NCBI GenBank assembly: GCA_030062745.1
Contig: CP099839.1
Coordinates: forward strand, 28,333,451 to 28,397,450
From: Capitulum mitella
Taxonomy: Eukaryota > Arthropoda > Thecostraca > Pollicipedomorpha > Pollicipedidae
DNA length: 64,000 nt
Direction: 5' to 3'
Shown here: piece after piece, positions 36,890 through 48,955 of the stretch
Position numbering within the stretch: the stretch's first letter is position 1
How the letters are laid out: each line of letters opens with the position of its first letter
The notes under the pieces: model-generated
Told to the model about the DNA's origin: nothing
Database searches by the model: none
Seen by the model: the letters and a program-made list of their open reading frames with translations, nothing else
Position numbers and translations under genes: made by a program

Positions 36890-36996
36890 TTTGACGCAAA
36901 AAATGTTCTGGCCCTTTTTGGACTATTCAGTACTCAAGATCAGTTTGATGCAAAAACTTTCTGGCCCCTCTTGGACTATTTAATACTCAAGATCAG
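36890..36996. repeat. tandem duplication, unit 53-54 bp
   Basis: Two adjacent copies each contain TTCTGGCCC, TTGGACTATT and ACTCAAGATCAG, with a few substitutions. The duplication lies inside family C copy 1. Confidence 0.8.
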
Positions 36997-37260
36997 TTTA
37001 AAGCACTGTGGTATTTGCTTTTATTGTCCACAGATTTTGGGCGCCATGACATGACCCTGTTTGACCTCTTGACCCTAGAATATTAATTCAGTCAATAAAT
37101 ATGCGTTCACTCTGCATTAGTTTTGATGAGCTTTCGATTGGTATTAATCCCATTTTCGTAGCTCTCTTAGCTCTGGAGATCATGGTGGGGGTTTCCAGAC
37201 CCCCCCCCGCCAGGTAGGCGAAGGGCTACTCGGATGCTGGCAGTGCGCGGACTGAGTTAA

Positions 37261-37777
37261 GTATGCAAAAAAGATCATTCAGCGACGTGAACTCGGTCTC
37301 GATCGGTTTCCCTCGTCTGCGATCCGCCGCGTGGGGCTGATCTGTCAGTGTTTTTTTTGTCTGGTTTCATGTTGTTTTTCTGAAATCAACACGTTTGACT
37401 TCATGCAGACTTGCTGATTGTCATGTATCACTGCCCGACGACCGTGGAAACCGTGTGATGTGAACTGTGCTTGTGAGACTGTGATATGCAATCAAGAAAG
37501 CCCATTGTGGCTGCGGTTTGTGTACGTGCGTACATGACAGCTGAATAAACAGAGAACGGTGAAAAATAAAAAAATAAATAAACATAAAAAACTATCTATA
37601 AATTCGTTATTGATGTATTGCCATATGAAATCGGTGGCCTAAAGTGCCGTCCTTTTACGAAAAAAATAATAATAATCAACAACTAAGGAAAATTTCATGA
37701 TTTAATCGAAAAAATAGTTTTTCATGAGGTGGCAATGGTGGAAACAATTAGCACCACAACAGCTATTTTAATTAATT

Positions 37778-37856
<79 letters not shown>

Positions 37857-40800
37857 ATTAATTTGTCCCAAGCGTGTTTGTGTACAGGTAAGTTTAAGAT
37901 AGCTTCATACAAAATGGTTATGTAATCCTGTGTAGGCTATGCGGATTTAGATCACATTCATTGCTCACAAACCAGATTCATTTCGTGACTTTACTGTTGC
38001 ATGTCTCACCAGTCTGATGTCTGCAAGAGGTCGATCTCTCATGGCTACTCAAATGTTATCAAGGCGGCTGCAAACTCACGCTGCACATCCGTCCGTTAAA
38101 TAGCAACTTTGGGAGTGGCACAAATTGCCTGAGCTTGATGAACACCCACCAGATATTCATGCAATAAGTGGAGTTTAAAAACGCTTCAGGATCCGGATAT
38201 ACTTTCAACAAAGTAAATGTAATCTAAAGCATGACCTTTTAGTAATGGTAACAGGTGCATCGTTTAGGGTGCTTGCGGATACGTAAGTATGCACTGGGAG
38301 TGTTAAATGCCTAAGAGAAGGAAAGTATGACTGGGAAATGGACAGCACTCATACCAACATATGAGCCACTTTTTGTCTCTGCATGAATGTTTTCGTCAAA
38401 ACGCAACGCAGATTCTCCATTTTTCAACTGTCGACAACGGATTCAAAATGATTATGAGCTAGTTCCAGCGCCATGTTTTTCTGTTCTGTATGTTTTTGCC
38501 CAAGTGTTCTTGTCTTTTGTAACTCAACAGAGGTATTAGAACGGTGTGATGGTGATGACGTGATACAGGTTTTCACCGTCAATGGCTATGAGACTGTTAA
38601 GATGTGTATTTTGTATACAAAACGCATTACCTGGTTTGTGCTTAGGTGTTCTAATACGTCCTGACCTAAGCCAAGGACCCAGAGGTTAGTATAACTGATG
38701 ATGCCTCCTCAAGTCTACCCAGATTGTTTTCTGAAAAAATAAAGTTATTTTGTCCTGAATACTTTCTAAGAAACAATGAATACAACTTGGCTCATTGTAG
38801 GCTGTCATGTGCAAACACGAGGCCAAGCGTTCCTGGCCGACGGCGTGAAAGGTCACTAAAAAGTGATACCCATTATTTTATCATTCGCAAAATTCCGAGA
38901 TTATATTGAACACATCTTCCAATGGCCGTACAAAGAAACCGACCAGGATGTATATTTGTTATGTAACCTACCCCATAAAATATCTTTATTTATGCTTTGT
39001 GTTGTATTGTTAATTTTCTGCAAAAACTGCCTAGTTGTTAGCTGTACTGAGCAACAAAAAATGGAGGTAATCAGGTATTCTTGTCCCAAGAACTTGCTCT
39101 GATTTTTTTTATGTTATGCCCTGTCTTGCCCATAAATTCATTTTTAGCATGCATTTCTCGCTTCTGAAGCGTCACGAAAACTGCATCTCCGTAAAATATG
39201 CCGAGTGGCGCGTGGCAGGCTGTTCGACTTGCTCAGTTCATTGCACGCTTGGCCGTTTGGCGAGCCCTTCACGTCGATTTTTTCGAGGTTAGTTTGGAGA
39301 CTCCACAGCGGGAGGGTTCAGTTCCGTGTTAGGCCTCGCTCGTTCCATCAACAGCACCGTGAAAGGAGCCTGGCGAAGGCATGCCAATGGGAATTGCCTG
39401 CAAAACTCTGGAGATTTTTCTTTGCTCGTAATTTCGTGATGCTTTCAGTCGTAACAGAAATTGAAACATGCAGAACAGAGTGGTTTTCATGATGGCGCAC
39501 CAGTTTTAGTGCAGTCACGAAAATGTCTCCATGAGGATCAGCACGCAACGTTCACATTGTCGCATCATTCTGCTCTCGTACTGCACCCATCCTGAGGCCG
39601 CATTACTGCAGAACGCGCAAAAGGGATGTGTTGTTACGCGTCCCGCCTACGCCATTACACGGTGCAGTCAGAATGCGGCAAAATTAAAACCAAAGATGTA
39701 TTCTCGAACCTGACGCTAAGATGGCTGTAAAATCTGACTCACATGGTTGTATTTCACTGCATATAACTAGCATTGTCATTTTATGTTCTGATGTCGCAAA
39801 CACCATCATCCTAGAACCTTTGGCAATTTGCAGTCCATTATAAAGCTCCACAGCCCAACCCGATGTTAGCGGGACGTGAACATTACCAGTTATATGTTTA
39901 CTACCGAAAGCTTAATTACAAAAAAATGCGTCCAACGAAGGACTGTGATTGGTGAGGTGGTTTGCACATAAAAGTCCGAATAATATTTCAAACATTAAAT
40001 GTACAGTGCCCAAACCCTCTGTTTATCAAAGCGCATGTACGGGTATGTAACTGATCACGTTCTTAAATGACCTACGTGCAGAAAGTGGCGTTCGGTTTGG
40101 CACGGGGCATGAATGGCGAAAGCATGTAGTGCATGAAACGTTCACTTTCATGGAAGTTCAGACAGATGTTCGTCAGGGGATCCATCGTCTGAGGGAGTGG
40201 ACGGTCGGAATACCAATATCTAGCTTATCGAACAACGTAGAAACCAGCATACGGCAAGAGCATAGGTCTGATGTGATCCGGTTTGTGTGCTGAGCAGAAA
40301 CAAACTGAAAATTTTGTCGCTTCTCCCAACTGGAAAGATATTTTATACCCTGAACCTGCAACATTTTCGTAGTTTTTTGAAGAAACTAGACAGTTTTTAG
40401 CAGCGGAAAATAACGTACTTCTTTCTTCGATTGCTGCTCTGTGACAATGAAATGCTTTCGTTTTGTAATTAAAGCAGAAACTGCGTTTTTAAAGAAAGAA
40501 GCTGTTTTCCCTGCTTGACCAGAAACGTTTGCCACAGTGCTTCTCGGCAATGATTTTTGACCAATTCGACTAATATTTTTGAAATTCTGCATTTTTTCTT
40601 TTTAAAGTCTCATCCATTTTTTCTGTGTACAGTCACACATTGAACTGGAATAAAGTATACTCATCATTAACCGGTAATGTAATTTTTCTCAGTAGCAAGG
40701 GATTTCCTGCGTAGAGGCTTCTCAGCCCTCGCCACGGCGATCTCCGCATCCACCTTCGCCGGGCCGGAGGTTCATGGGAATCCCCCAGATAGCAAGAACT

Positions 40801-41451
40801 ACAAATCTCGCCGAAAAAGTACCATTTCACCATTTCAGCCCTTTTCGAAACTGGACGAAAGCATTTATGTTGTTTTCTTTTAAGTTCCATATTAAGGTTA
40901 CCAGAGGTCAACCTAGGTCAAATACCCTGTTGACATTTTTGGCAGAAATCTTCGATAGCCCAAGATTTGTACGTAGCTCAAAAGGGGTTATCAGTAAATT
41001 GGAGGCTTGATTTACCGGTTCTGGGCAGAAAAGGGGCACTTGAGGCCAAATTTCACCATTTCAAGCAAGGCTGAAAATGGCGAAAAATCGCCTTTTTTGT
41101 GAAGACAGGAGTTGCGTTTTTCCCAATGCATAAGAGTGCACTTTGGCTGGAATACGCCTCAGATGTTTTTGACGCGCATATGGTCTCCAATTACCATATG
41201 AAGATCAAGTCATCTAACTATGGTTCATGTAATATGCCATCTACGTCGTGAAACCCGTGCCCTTGAGCATCATTCGCGTGGCACGCAGGTACCGTGCGGT
41301 GGACACGGCCGCATGCGAAAACCTGCTATTTGATGGTAAACATTTTCGCAATGGCAAGGAATTCTGTTTTGCGACCAAAAATAACAGGGTTGGGCCAGTG
41401 CAAACTTCATGGAAAGAAAGCACAGGTGCGGTTCTTGTTATCTGCAGCCAT
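37261..41451. other. no recognisable gene; (TA)n at 37781-37854
   Basis: AT-rich DNA with a long, pure (TA)n run at 37781-37854. Frames up to about 95 codons occur on both strands without recognisable motifs. A modest GC-richer patch lies at 40715-40780. Confidence 0.45.
37781..37854. repeat. (TA)n microsatellite, 74 bases
   Basis: Uninterrupted AT alternation, the longest microsatellite in the window. Confidence 0.95.
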
Positions 41452-42040
41452 ACATAGTGTGTTCGCATGGAAAACGAGCCTAATATTTTAGAAGATCACA
41501 TCGGGTCAGACCAGATCAAATGGGATTAGTTCACCCTTGGCAAGCAAGTTCTTAGCATGCATTAATGCTTCCGAAGCACAAATGAGTACAGATGAACATT
41601 CCACAACTGTAAACCGAGGAATTATACTCTGCTGCGTGTCTCAAAAGTTGGCATAATACGTAACCTGACCCCAGTCCACAGGTGAAGAAGTGAATTACGT
41701 GTGCAAAGGACATGAGAAGCATCTAGTCAGGGACCTAGACATTCCTGACAAATTGGAGATAGCTGAACTGTGCTGTTTATCGTGTTCTACAACTTTGGCA
41801 AGTCAACCGGTAAATTTCAGGAAATATTACGTCACTTTCAATTTTTTGGAACATGATCCTACTTGACTCGTCCCACGTCAACGACATGAAGTGACCCTGA
41901 GCTTAGAAATCAACGCAATATGCAAAATTAATGTAGGCAAAGATACCCGAAGTTCCATGTCGGTGCGTCTTTTCAATTTTCTTCTAACCTCAGAAAACCG
42001 GAGAGGGGGTCTCATGAACCCCCGGCCTTGCGAAAGTTAA
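41452..42040 (+). mobile_element. family D repeat, copy 2 (degenerate)
   Basis: Collinear with 2430-3087: GGGTCAGA, CCTTGGCAAGCAAGTTCTT, ATGCTTCCGAAGCACA, then a TGACCC/GGTCA-containing interior. It ends with the hairpin GGGGGTCTCATGAACCCCC (about 42005-42023) and TTAA at 42037-42040. Divergence between the copies is high, so the family is old. No coding potential. Confidence 0.5.
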
Positions 42041-43776
42041 TGAAGTGTCGCGAAACGAAACAACTGTGGCAAACGAAACAACCGTGACTTTCTAATAAGG
42101 TTCTTTCCTGAAGCAATACTGGCAGCTGGACTGGTAGTGCTGGAAACTAAATATCCAGTAACTTCTCCTCGGCACTGTCTGTCGCAGTATTTTGCCACTG
42201 TTTTAAACAATGATACACTGTGTTCAATAACTATTCTTTGAGACAGAATACCATATATTGCAGTGAGGTGTGAAATAAATGCTTATTCCTCCCACGTGCT
42301 GGGGAAGAAGCTTTCTGAACACAGCGTTTGTACCCCACGGCTCGTGCAAAGCTAGAAATATTCTAACGTATTGGTATGGTGTTCGTATGGGTGTCTTGGA
42401 ATAAGCACTTGTCCCACACCTCACTGCCATGCATGGCATTCGATCTTAAGGAATAGAGCTTTCGAAAATTGTTTATTGTTGTTTAAAGTAACGGCGATGT
42501 ATGACTGTGCACTTTGGTTTCACAGATGTGTTAATGTTGCAAATTGTTCTTAACCGGTCCCTTGTGTTTTTTTCACAATCAAAGCTATTAAGTAATTGCG
42601 TTATTAGTTAAGCTATAGCTATGCAGTACATGATCAGTGGTAACCACTGATCATGTACTGAATTGTTCTGGTTTCGTTAGGATCGGAGTCAGAGTTCCTC
42701 TTCGAAAGTCCTATTTTCTACATATTAAGGCCAAAAACGCACTATTTTTTCAAAATTCTCCAAACTTTTGAGTGCTTTGGAGAGTACTCATGGAAAACTT
42801 TCCGGTGACATAAATTTCATTTTTTCTTCGACGTTCCATTCGGGAGATAGAGAGTGGCGTCGAACCCGCCTCCCCGGCTCTGGCCGCCCATGTCAGGGTG
42901 CAGGTTGGGTGATGGTTAATAAAGGACCTCGGTCCTTAGTTAAAACACTCAGTAAACAAACATTATTCCTTAGCCCGGGCGGAAATACATAATGCTTTCG
43001 ATCCAAAAGTCGTACTCCTACAAGGAAAAAAGCATGTCACATTCTGGATGCGCTCCTACAAGCGGAGATGAACGATATGTTTTGGCGTCCAGGAACTCCG
43101 AGGGGTTTATTAGCACTAACGAGCACCATGGGTCATACTTGACCCCAGGCATTTCAAAAGTAAGAAAATGCCTTCCTCTTTTGCTAGTAACTTGCAGTGT
43201 TCTGGATTTTCCCCAAATTTGGGGGTTTATTGAAAATGTCATCTTAATCAGAGCTGTAAAACTTGATACACAGCCTTTGTTTGGTAGCATTCCGTTCCCT
43301 GCACGAACGGATCGGGAATTGCACGATAGGGATTTCAGCGTATGTAATGCGCTTTCGGTTAGAATCGGAATGTGGTGAGCTCCAGTCCTTAGCACGGTAC
43401 GACACAACAAATTATTGTTTATTTTTTTATAAATTATTGTTTTGGGTTTATGAGGTACCGATCACTGCGGGGATGAACATATCCGGAAATATTTATGTGT
43501 GTGTTTACTCAATATTTTTTCCTTCAAGATTTTATTTATGGGACTCATGGCCAACAATGCCTGCCCTCCTACCCCCGACGTTGATTTCATATGTAACGAG
43601 ACTGTCGCGGTTTGCGGGGTTCCAAACGGCCAGCTCAGTCGGTCGCCAGTCAGGCGACACCCAATGCCGGCTGGGAGCACTGAGAGCCAACACTGAGTGA
43701 GATCGGTAGCCGGCCATAGAGACCAGTAGGGGTTCTCCCCCATTCAAATCAGACCAAACGTATTCAGGATCCTGGG
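42041..43776. other. no recognisable gene
   Basis: A 130-codon minus frame and a 128-codon plus frame overlap at 43000-43400. Neither is recognisable. Confidence 0.4.
42624..42660. repeat. perfect palindrome, 17-bp arms
   Basis: CAGTACATGATCAGTGG and its exact reverse complement flank a 3-base centre. The arms have no mismatch. It could be a recent foldback scar, a protein-binding palindrome, or chance. Confidence 0.85.
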
Positions 43777-43928
43777 AGGACTCGTTTGAGAACAGTTTCG
43801 CTTGAGACTGGTGCCTGGTGTACAGTGAAACCACCTGGTTTCACCTGGTCTCAAGTGGAGCCTGTTAAAAGTGGTTTCATGTGAGACCAGGTACCAGCCG
43901 CGAGTGAAAACGTTCTCAAGTGAGTCCT
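43777..43928. mobile_element. 152-bp imperfect foldback element
   Basis: The outer arms AGGACTCGTTTGAGAAC and GTTCTCAAGTGAGTCCT are inverted with two mismatches. Pairing continues inward in interrupted fashion: CTGGTGCCTGG against CCAGGTACCAG, and internally ACCTGGTCTCA against TGAGACCAGGT. Almost the whole 152 bases can fold into one long stem with branches, the pattern of a MITE or foldback transposon. No clear target-site duplication was seen. Confidence 0.6.
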
Positions 43929-44571
43929 ACCAGCGTATTGAAAACGTATAGTCGGATTTGAATATGGAAAATGAGGACTCCTAACGGTTTCTGAGAACGG
44001 GCTCAAAATACCCGCCTTCAATTTTCGGTGTCCTACTTCAAAAACGTGGTTTCAGAAGCAAGAAATCACACTTTTAAAAGTATTTGGGCGAAACGAGGCT
44101 GAGCCCAAACGAGGCTGAGCTGGCGACGGCCGTCGAGTGATATCACTGTTACTGCAGTGCGAACAGTTGTAAGTAACCACACGAGTGCTACGCCAGGAAC
44201 TCACGAATGAGGAATCAACGCCTTGGTGTCATGTCAGGAACGCAGAAATAAGAAATCGCCACATTACGTTTTCACGCCAGTTACAGAACTGTCGAAATGT
44301 CCGCCCCAGTTTACGGGCTTAAGCAGCGCGTCAGCTTTCGTCCAGCCTGCCTACGTAGTGCAATCTGGGCTTCTATAACGTTGAAACAATATGAACAGAG
44401 CTGTCAGATCACTATACAGTGCTTGTAACAAAAGTGTCGAGTCACCTGTATTCCCTGCAATTCCTGTAGTTAGCCAAAACCACACTTCAAAACGAGAAAC
44501 ATCTTTATGATTTCCAGGACCGATATAAATGCAATTTCTTTATTTCGTAAAAGGCAACAAAAAAGTTATAA
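43929..44571. other. no recognisable gene
   Basis: Nothing recognisable apart from short duplicated GAGGCTGAGC strings near 44095-44120. Confidence 0.45.
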
Positions 44572-44690
44572 ATTTCCCTTGGTCAAAATTAAAGTGGGCT
44601 AAATCCATTGAGAAACCCACATTTGGGAGGAGGTTAGGTTGTCGGGTCCTCGGCTCGGCCCCCTCCCCCGTCCATTTACAGAAATCGACA
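44572..44690 (+). repeat. dispersed repeat family E, copy 2
   Basis: Collinear with 22501-22623 and in the same orientation, with similar spacing between AAAGTGGGCTAAATCC and TTACAGAAA. Confidence 0.5.
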
Positions 44691-45730
44691 TCGCTGGTGA
44701 TCTCTATGAAAAAAAACATCTTCACGTCAAGCACCTTATCATCTACTTTCAGGGCTGTTCGAAGATTCCACAGCACCTACGCCTGGCTCAGCTTGGCATG
44801 CCAGACTGCATCCCACAACTTTCTCAAACCGACCATCTCTCTCAACGACCTCACCACAACTGCCAATGAAAGTCCACTGCTCGTTCAACGCCGCCGATTC
44901 AAATTCGCTAGCTCGAGCTGCCGCATGCGCGCCAAAGCACGTCACAACTTATTCCGTTGAGACACCGACGTGTCTCACGGAAAACCAGATGCACAACCGT
45001 GAGACCAGCAGCCCGTCTCACCGTCTACTGCCTTGGTGCATGATAAGTACAGAACACTTGCTGGGTTACAGTGAGCCATGAAATTCCGCACGAGAAAGTG
45101 GCTTAGCAAGAATTTCAGCAGGGGACTTAAGCTGGAATGTGAGACTCAAAAATAGCTTAAAAAAGAATGTTTGTAAGATGTTCTCAAATCGCTTCTCAGT
45201 GAACCGCGCTGCGTGACCAAAGGATCAAAAATGCCGGTCATCGAAGCCAGGGCAAAGGGCAAGACGAAGCAATCTGATCATTCTGACGTTCACCAGTCCA
45301 TGCGTGCCAGCCGACAGACTGCAGCCGAAGCTTTGGATAAGATCGTTTGTCCGACGACAGGTAAAACGCCGGCCGCAATGTTGAATAGACACGGCCGCTG
45401 TGGTGTCTGCCCTCAGAATGGCCGGAGACCCCACAGCCAACAAACATCATCTTTGCAATATCTGTGATCGAGGACAATATCAAGTCCAGAGAAGAGTACC
45501 GTAGTGCGAAGTGTTACACAGAGATCCCATGTAACTGTCACGAGTTGACAGGTGGAGTTAGAGGTAAAGCAAAGACGGGCAAAGGCGTCATGTACTCCTT
45601 GGGCGGAAAATTTGGCGTCTTTCGCACCAGAAATGACGCCGAAACCTGAAAACAGAGACGAAAATCCTAGGAATTCCATCATTTTAGTTTCAGTTTGGAT
45701 TAGCTGGTTTAGTTTGATTTTCAGCGTTTT

Positions 45731-45790
45731 GTTTCTTTTTCATAAAACTAAGCATGAATTGTTTCTTTTTCATAAAACTAAACATGAAAA
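45731..45790. repeat. 30-bp tandem duplication
   Basis: Two copies of a unit starting GTTTCTTTTTCATAAAACTA, nearly identical. Confidence 0.9.
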
Positions 45791-47818
45791 TGAGTCCCTA
45801 AACAGCAGTATTTTATGCGGAATTTAACCCTTCTGAAGGAGTTAAACCTTACATTTCCTTTCTCCATACTCAACAGGACAAACTCAAACATCTAAACAAA
45901 TACCGGTCAGTAAAGAGCAAACTGGACCACATTTCAATACCCTTATTTTAAGTTTTCGCAAAGTTATCGCATGTCTAAAATTGAGTCGAATTCTCTGGGG
46001 ATCTGGTATAGTGCCACAACGGGGATCCCCCATAGTGCTGTAACGTCACCGACAGCTGAGTTATTCAGCGCTAAGTGGCATCATCGACACTGAGAGCCTT
46101 TTTGAACGGAACTAAAACACTTCGTAACACATAACATCGACATATTCGGTCGTTTCGTGCCGAGTTGACTGTAGTCAGGATTTATCTGACGTCGTCATCT
46201 TTCACGTAAGCGATAATCTAGCTCATGTAGTTGGGTTTAACCAAGCCCAGCGGTCCTGTTGCGGTTTGAAGTTCATCCCGCATTAGGAATCGGCCCATCA
46301 CCAGAATATATTCTCGCAACAACGCGTCTCACCATCATCTGAGAGATGCTGTACAATCCTCTGTGTTTGCGCTAGCCTATGGAAGCTGATGCGTGTTTTT
46401 AGTGAGCGCTTCATTGACTGGGCTTGTTTCCAACAAACACAAAGCAGCTGCCGTTTTTTTTTCTTTCCAGATTGGACATCGTAGAGTTGCCTTTCTCTAA
46501 CACTGCTGTCATTATGTGTGGCTTGCATTTACCAAAAGTTCTGAAAAGACATTGAATGAAAACGAAATAAAAACGTTATAAATATTTAGCTCGATAATAT
46601 TCAGTGTTCGGCATGAAAGCCGCGTAAGCCCTGAATGCCTGAAAGATCACATACAGTCTTGCCCTAGCTCTCCTGCTATTCGAAGAGCTTTAGAAGGCTT
46701 TCGGCCCGTTTCCGTGGAATACAGGTTCTTGAAAAAAATCGCATCCGTATTCTTGTCACCGTGCTAAGAGCCGTAAGCCTACCTCATTCAATCCCGGACT
46801 CTGCCACGTAAGAATATTCCAAGAAATGATTTTGCATGGTGTCCTTGGAAGGTAGGACACCGAACTAAAGCGAGTTATATCACGTGACTTAAACTATTGT
46901 CAACTGAAGTTTTTTTTAATTTTTCGTTTTCAAGGAAACGGGACATATACTCTTGCACGATGCCAGGAAAACGTAATGTTCTAGATCGAGATCATTTACA
47001 CAATTTCTGGCGCCATTGTAATGAGTTGACAGAAGTTGTGTCAATGACCGAGATCTAGAACATGGGGTTTATCTCGCAAAGAGCAAGAAGCTGTCTCAGA
47101 TATGTTTGAATGAAGGAGCCGAGTAAACATTTCATGGGTTCTGCCATCGAATTCACTATTGTCAGCAGACTCTTGGGTTCTGATGCTTTTTCATCTTCTG
47201 ATATGTGAATTACTTTATTGAATGAAATAATGAAGTAACAGTTAATTAACTTTGTTTTTAAATAATTTATTAATGAATGGCTCATTTCATTATTTAATTA
47301 CTTAATCGAATTTACTAACAATATTATTAAATTAAACGTAATAATAATATTAAACAAATACTTTATTTATCGAATTATTTTGTTTTATTACTAATGACTT
47401 ATAAAGACTATTATGTATGCATATAATGGGGCTTTGTCCTTCATTTTGTGTACTGTAATTAGGTATTATGAATACAAATACATTTTCAAGACTGCAAGAA
47501 AATTGTTTACGAATCATCGTGTTAATATTAAACGAAGGACGTTCCAAAGTGCTACACAGCATAACGTCTTTTGTTTCGCCCTAAGTTTTTCTTATGAAAT
47601 CCAAGGCCGTTCAGAAAAAAGCATGCAGAAAAACCTCGTGCCAGACTTCCTGCACAGAAACTTCCTATGGCTTAACTGCAATAAACATTCGGAAATTGTT
47701 TTGTGGAGTGCAGAGTTTCGTTCAATCCTAAGTGTGCATTCGTAAATTCATGATTTGGCTGTGAAGTGCAAAGTAGCTCAGCTTCTCACATTGTGCCCTT
47801 GGATAATCTTTGCCGTCT

Positions 47819-47917
47819 GATGCATTTTGGTAAAAGAAGCTCCTTTGAAACAATCCAGTGTAATCCGTTTGATGCAGTTTGGTAAAAGAAGCTCCTTTGA
47901 AACAATCCAGTGTAATC
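47819..47917. repeat. 52-bp tandem duplication
   Basis: Two copies beginning GATGCA and containing GGTAAAAGAAGCTCCTTTGA are identical except at the ends, which points to a recent duplication. Confidence 0.9.
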
Positions 47918-48149
47918 ATTTGAAGCATCAGCATATTGCATACCAAATGAATCAGCCGTGACTGACACATCTGTTGTTGAACGATATTGATCCATGTTGT
48001 CATACACTTATATGTTCTCTATGTCTTCATTCTTAAAGTTGCCTCAGAAGCAACGTTGCGCTGTGTAAGGTGGAAAAGTTTCATTTGCGGCTCGAGGACG
48101 ACGCGCTAGATTTCTGTGTGATAAAAACTCACGTAAAGAAATGATTTCG

Positions 48150-48700
48150 GACTTGCGTGTAGTGTCGCTGTTTGTATCGCAGCGCGGTGTCGTCCCAGAC
48201 CCGTCTCTAGCAGGTGTGAACGGTCCCCGGCCGGCGGCAGCGCTACTTGCCGACTGCGGAACGCGCGCCGGGCGGCGCCCGGCGACCTTCCAGCCCCCGC
48301 TGCGAGCGGACGACCGTGGCGACCACCGGCCGCGCGCACCGCCCCCGTTCGTGCCCAGACAGGCTCACGGAAAGCGGCGTCTCGCAATCCGCCGGCGCAT
48401 CCGGCTGTTATCGGTTTTCGGCGAACGGCGGGCGGCCGGCCGGCTGCCGGCCAAAAATGCCGCGACCGTCGTGAGAGGCGGCAGGTGCCGCGACCCAGCC
48501 GGTACTCGGCGCGCGGCCGGCGCGCTGCCGCGTCCGGCGGCGGCCCCGCCCCCGGCGCCGGCGGCGCGGCGCGCGCGGGATTCCCTCACTCTCCGGCGCT
48601 GCGCCGGCGCCGGCCTGTGCGCGCCGCCGGCCGCCGTTACTTAAGCGGCGCGTCACCTGGGGGCTGGGCCAGTTGGGGTGCTCGCCGGCCAACAGAAGCC
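48150..48700 (+). promoter_or_regulatory. CpG-island-like promoter region of the TGF-beta ligand gene
   Basis: The sequence turns strongly GC- and CpG-rich at about 48190 and stays so to the start codon at 48701, after AT-rich DNA upstream. No standard TATA box is seen. A TTACTTAAG string lies at about 48636. The transcription start cannot be placed. The promoter role is inferred only from composition and position before the first coding exon. Confidence 0.35.
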
Positions 48701-48955
48701 ATGCGGGGGTCGGCCGCGCCAGTCATGTGCCGTCCGCGCCGGTGCTGCGCTGTGCGGTCGCTGGCGCTGTTGCTAATTCTGCTCGGAGCGCGAGCCGCCA
48801 GCGCGCTGCCCACCGAGGAGCGACTCGACGAACAACTCGACGAGGAGCTCGACGAGCGAGATGCGCTCGAGGCGGAGATGGCGCTGAATCAGCTCGCTGA
48901 CAGCATTCGGGAGCGCATGATGCGGGAGCTCGGTCTGACTCGCATCCCAGTTAAG
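48701..48955 (+). CDS. mav: exon 1 of the TGF-beta ligand: signal peptide and start of prodomain
   Basis: ATG at 48701 is the first ATG in this open frame and has G at -3. A second ATG at 48725 also has G at -3 and would give a shorter signal peptide. The exon encodes residues 1-85 and ends CCAGTTAAG before the donor GTCAGT (48956), phase 0. The next codons of the open frame (VSALCRTCC) run into the intron and are not part of the protein. Confidence 0.8.

Larger units (their letters stand above)
33035..37260 (+). mobile_element. family C element, copy 1, split by nested insertions
   Basis: The segments 33035-33126 and 35617-37260 both align with the reverse complement of 62515-63132, in the same order. 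They are therefore two parts of one element interrupted by the family B copies between them. Shared blocks include TCTCGGAAACRGAAAGAGCT before the break, and CGAAAWGGTCAACTTTGG, the GTACGG..CCGTAC region, GAGCAACACGG and AGTGAAGATAGCCA after it. The right end has a hairpin, GGGGGTTTCCAGACCCCC (about 37188-37205), and then TTAA at 37257-37260. No transposase frame. About 75 bases present in the other copy are missing at the right-hand junction. Confidence 0.6.
44691..48119. other. no recognisable gene; two small tandem duplications
   Basis: Becomes very AT-rich at 47200-47400. Contains the duplications listed at 45731 and 47819. Frames at 44529-44960 and 45213-45467 are unrecognised. Confidence 0.4.
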
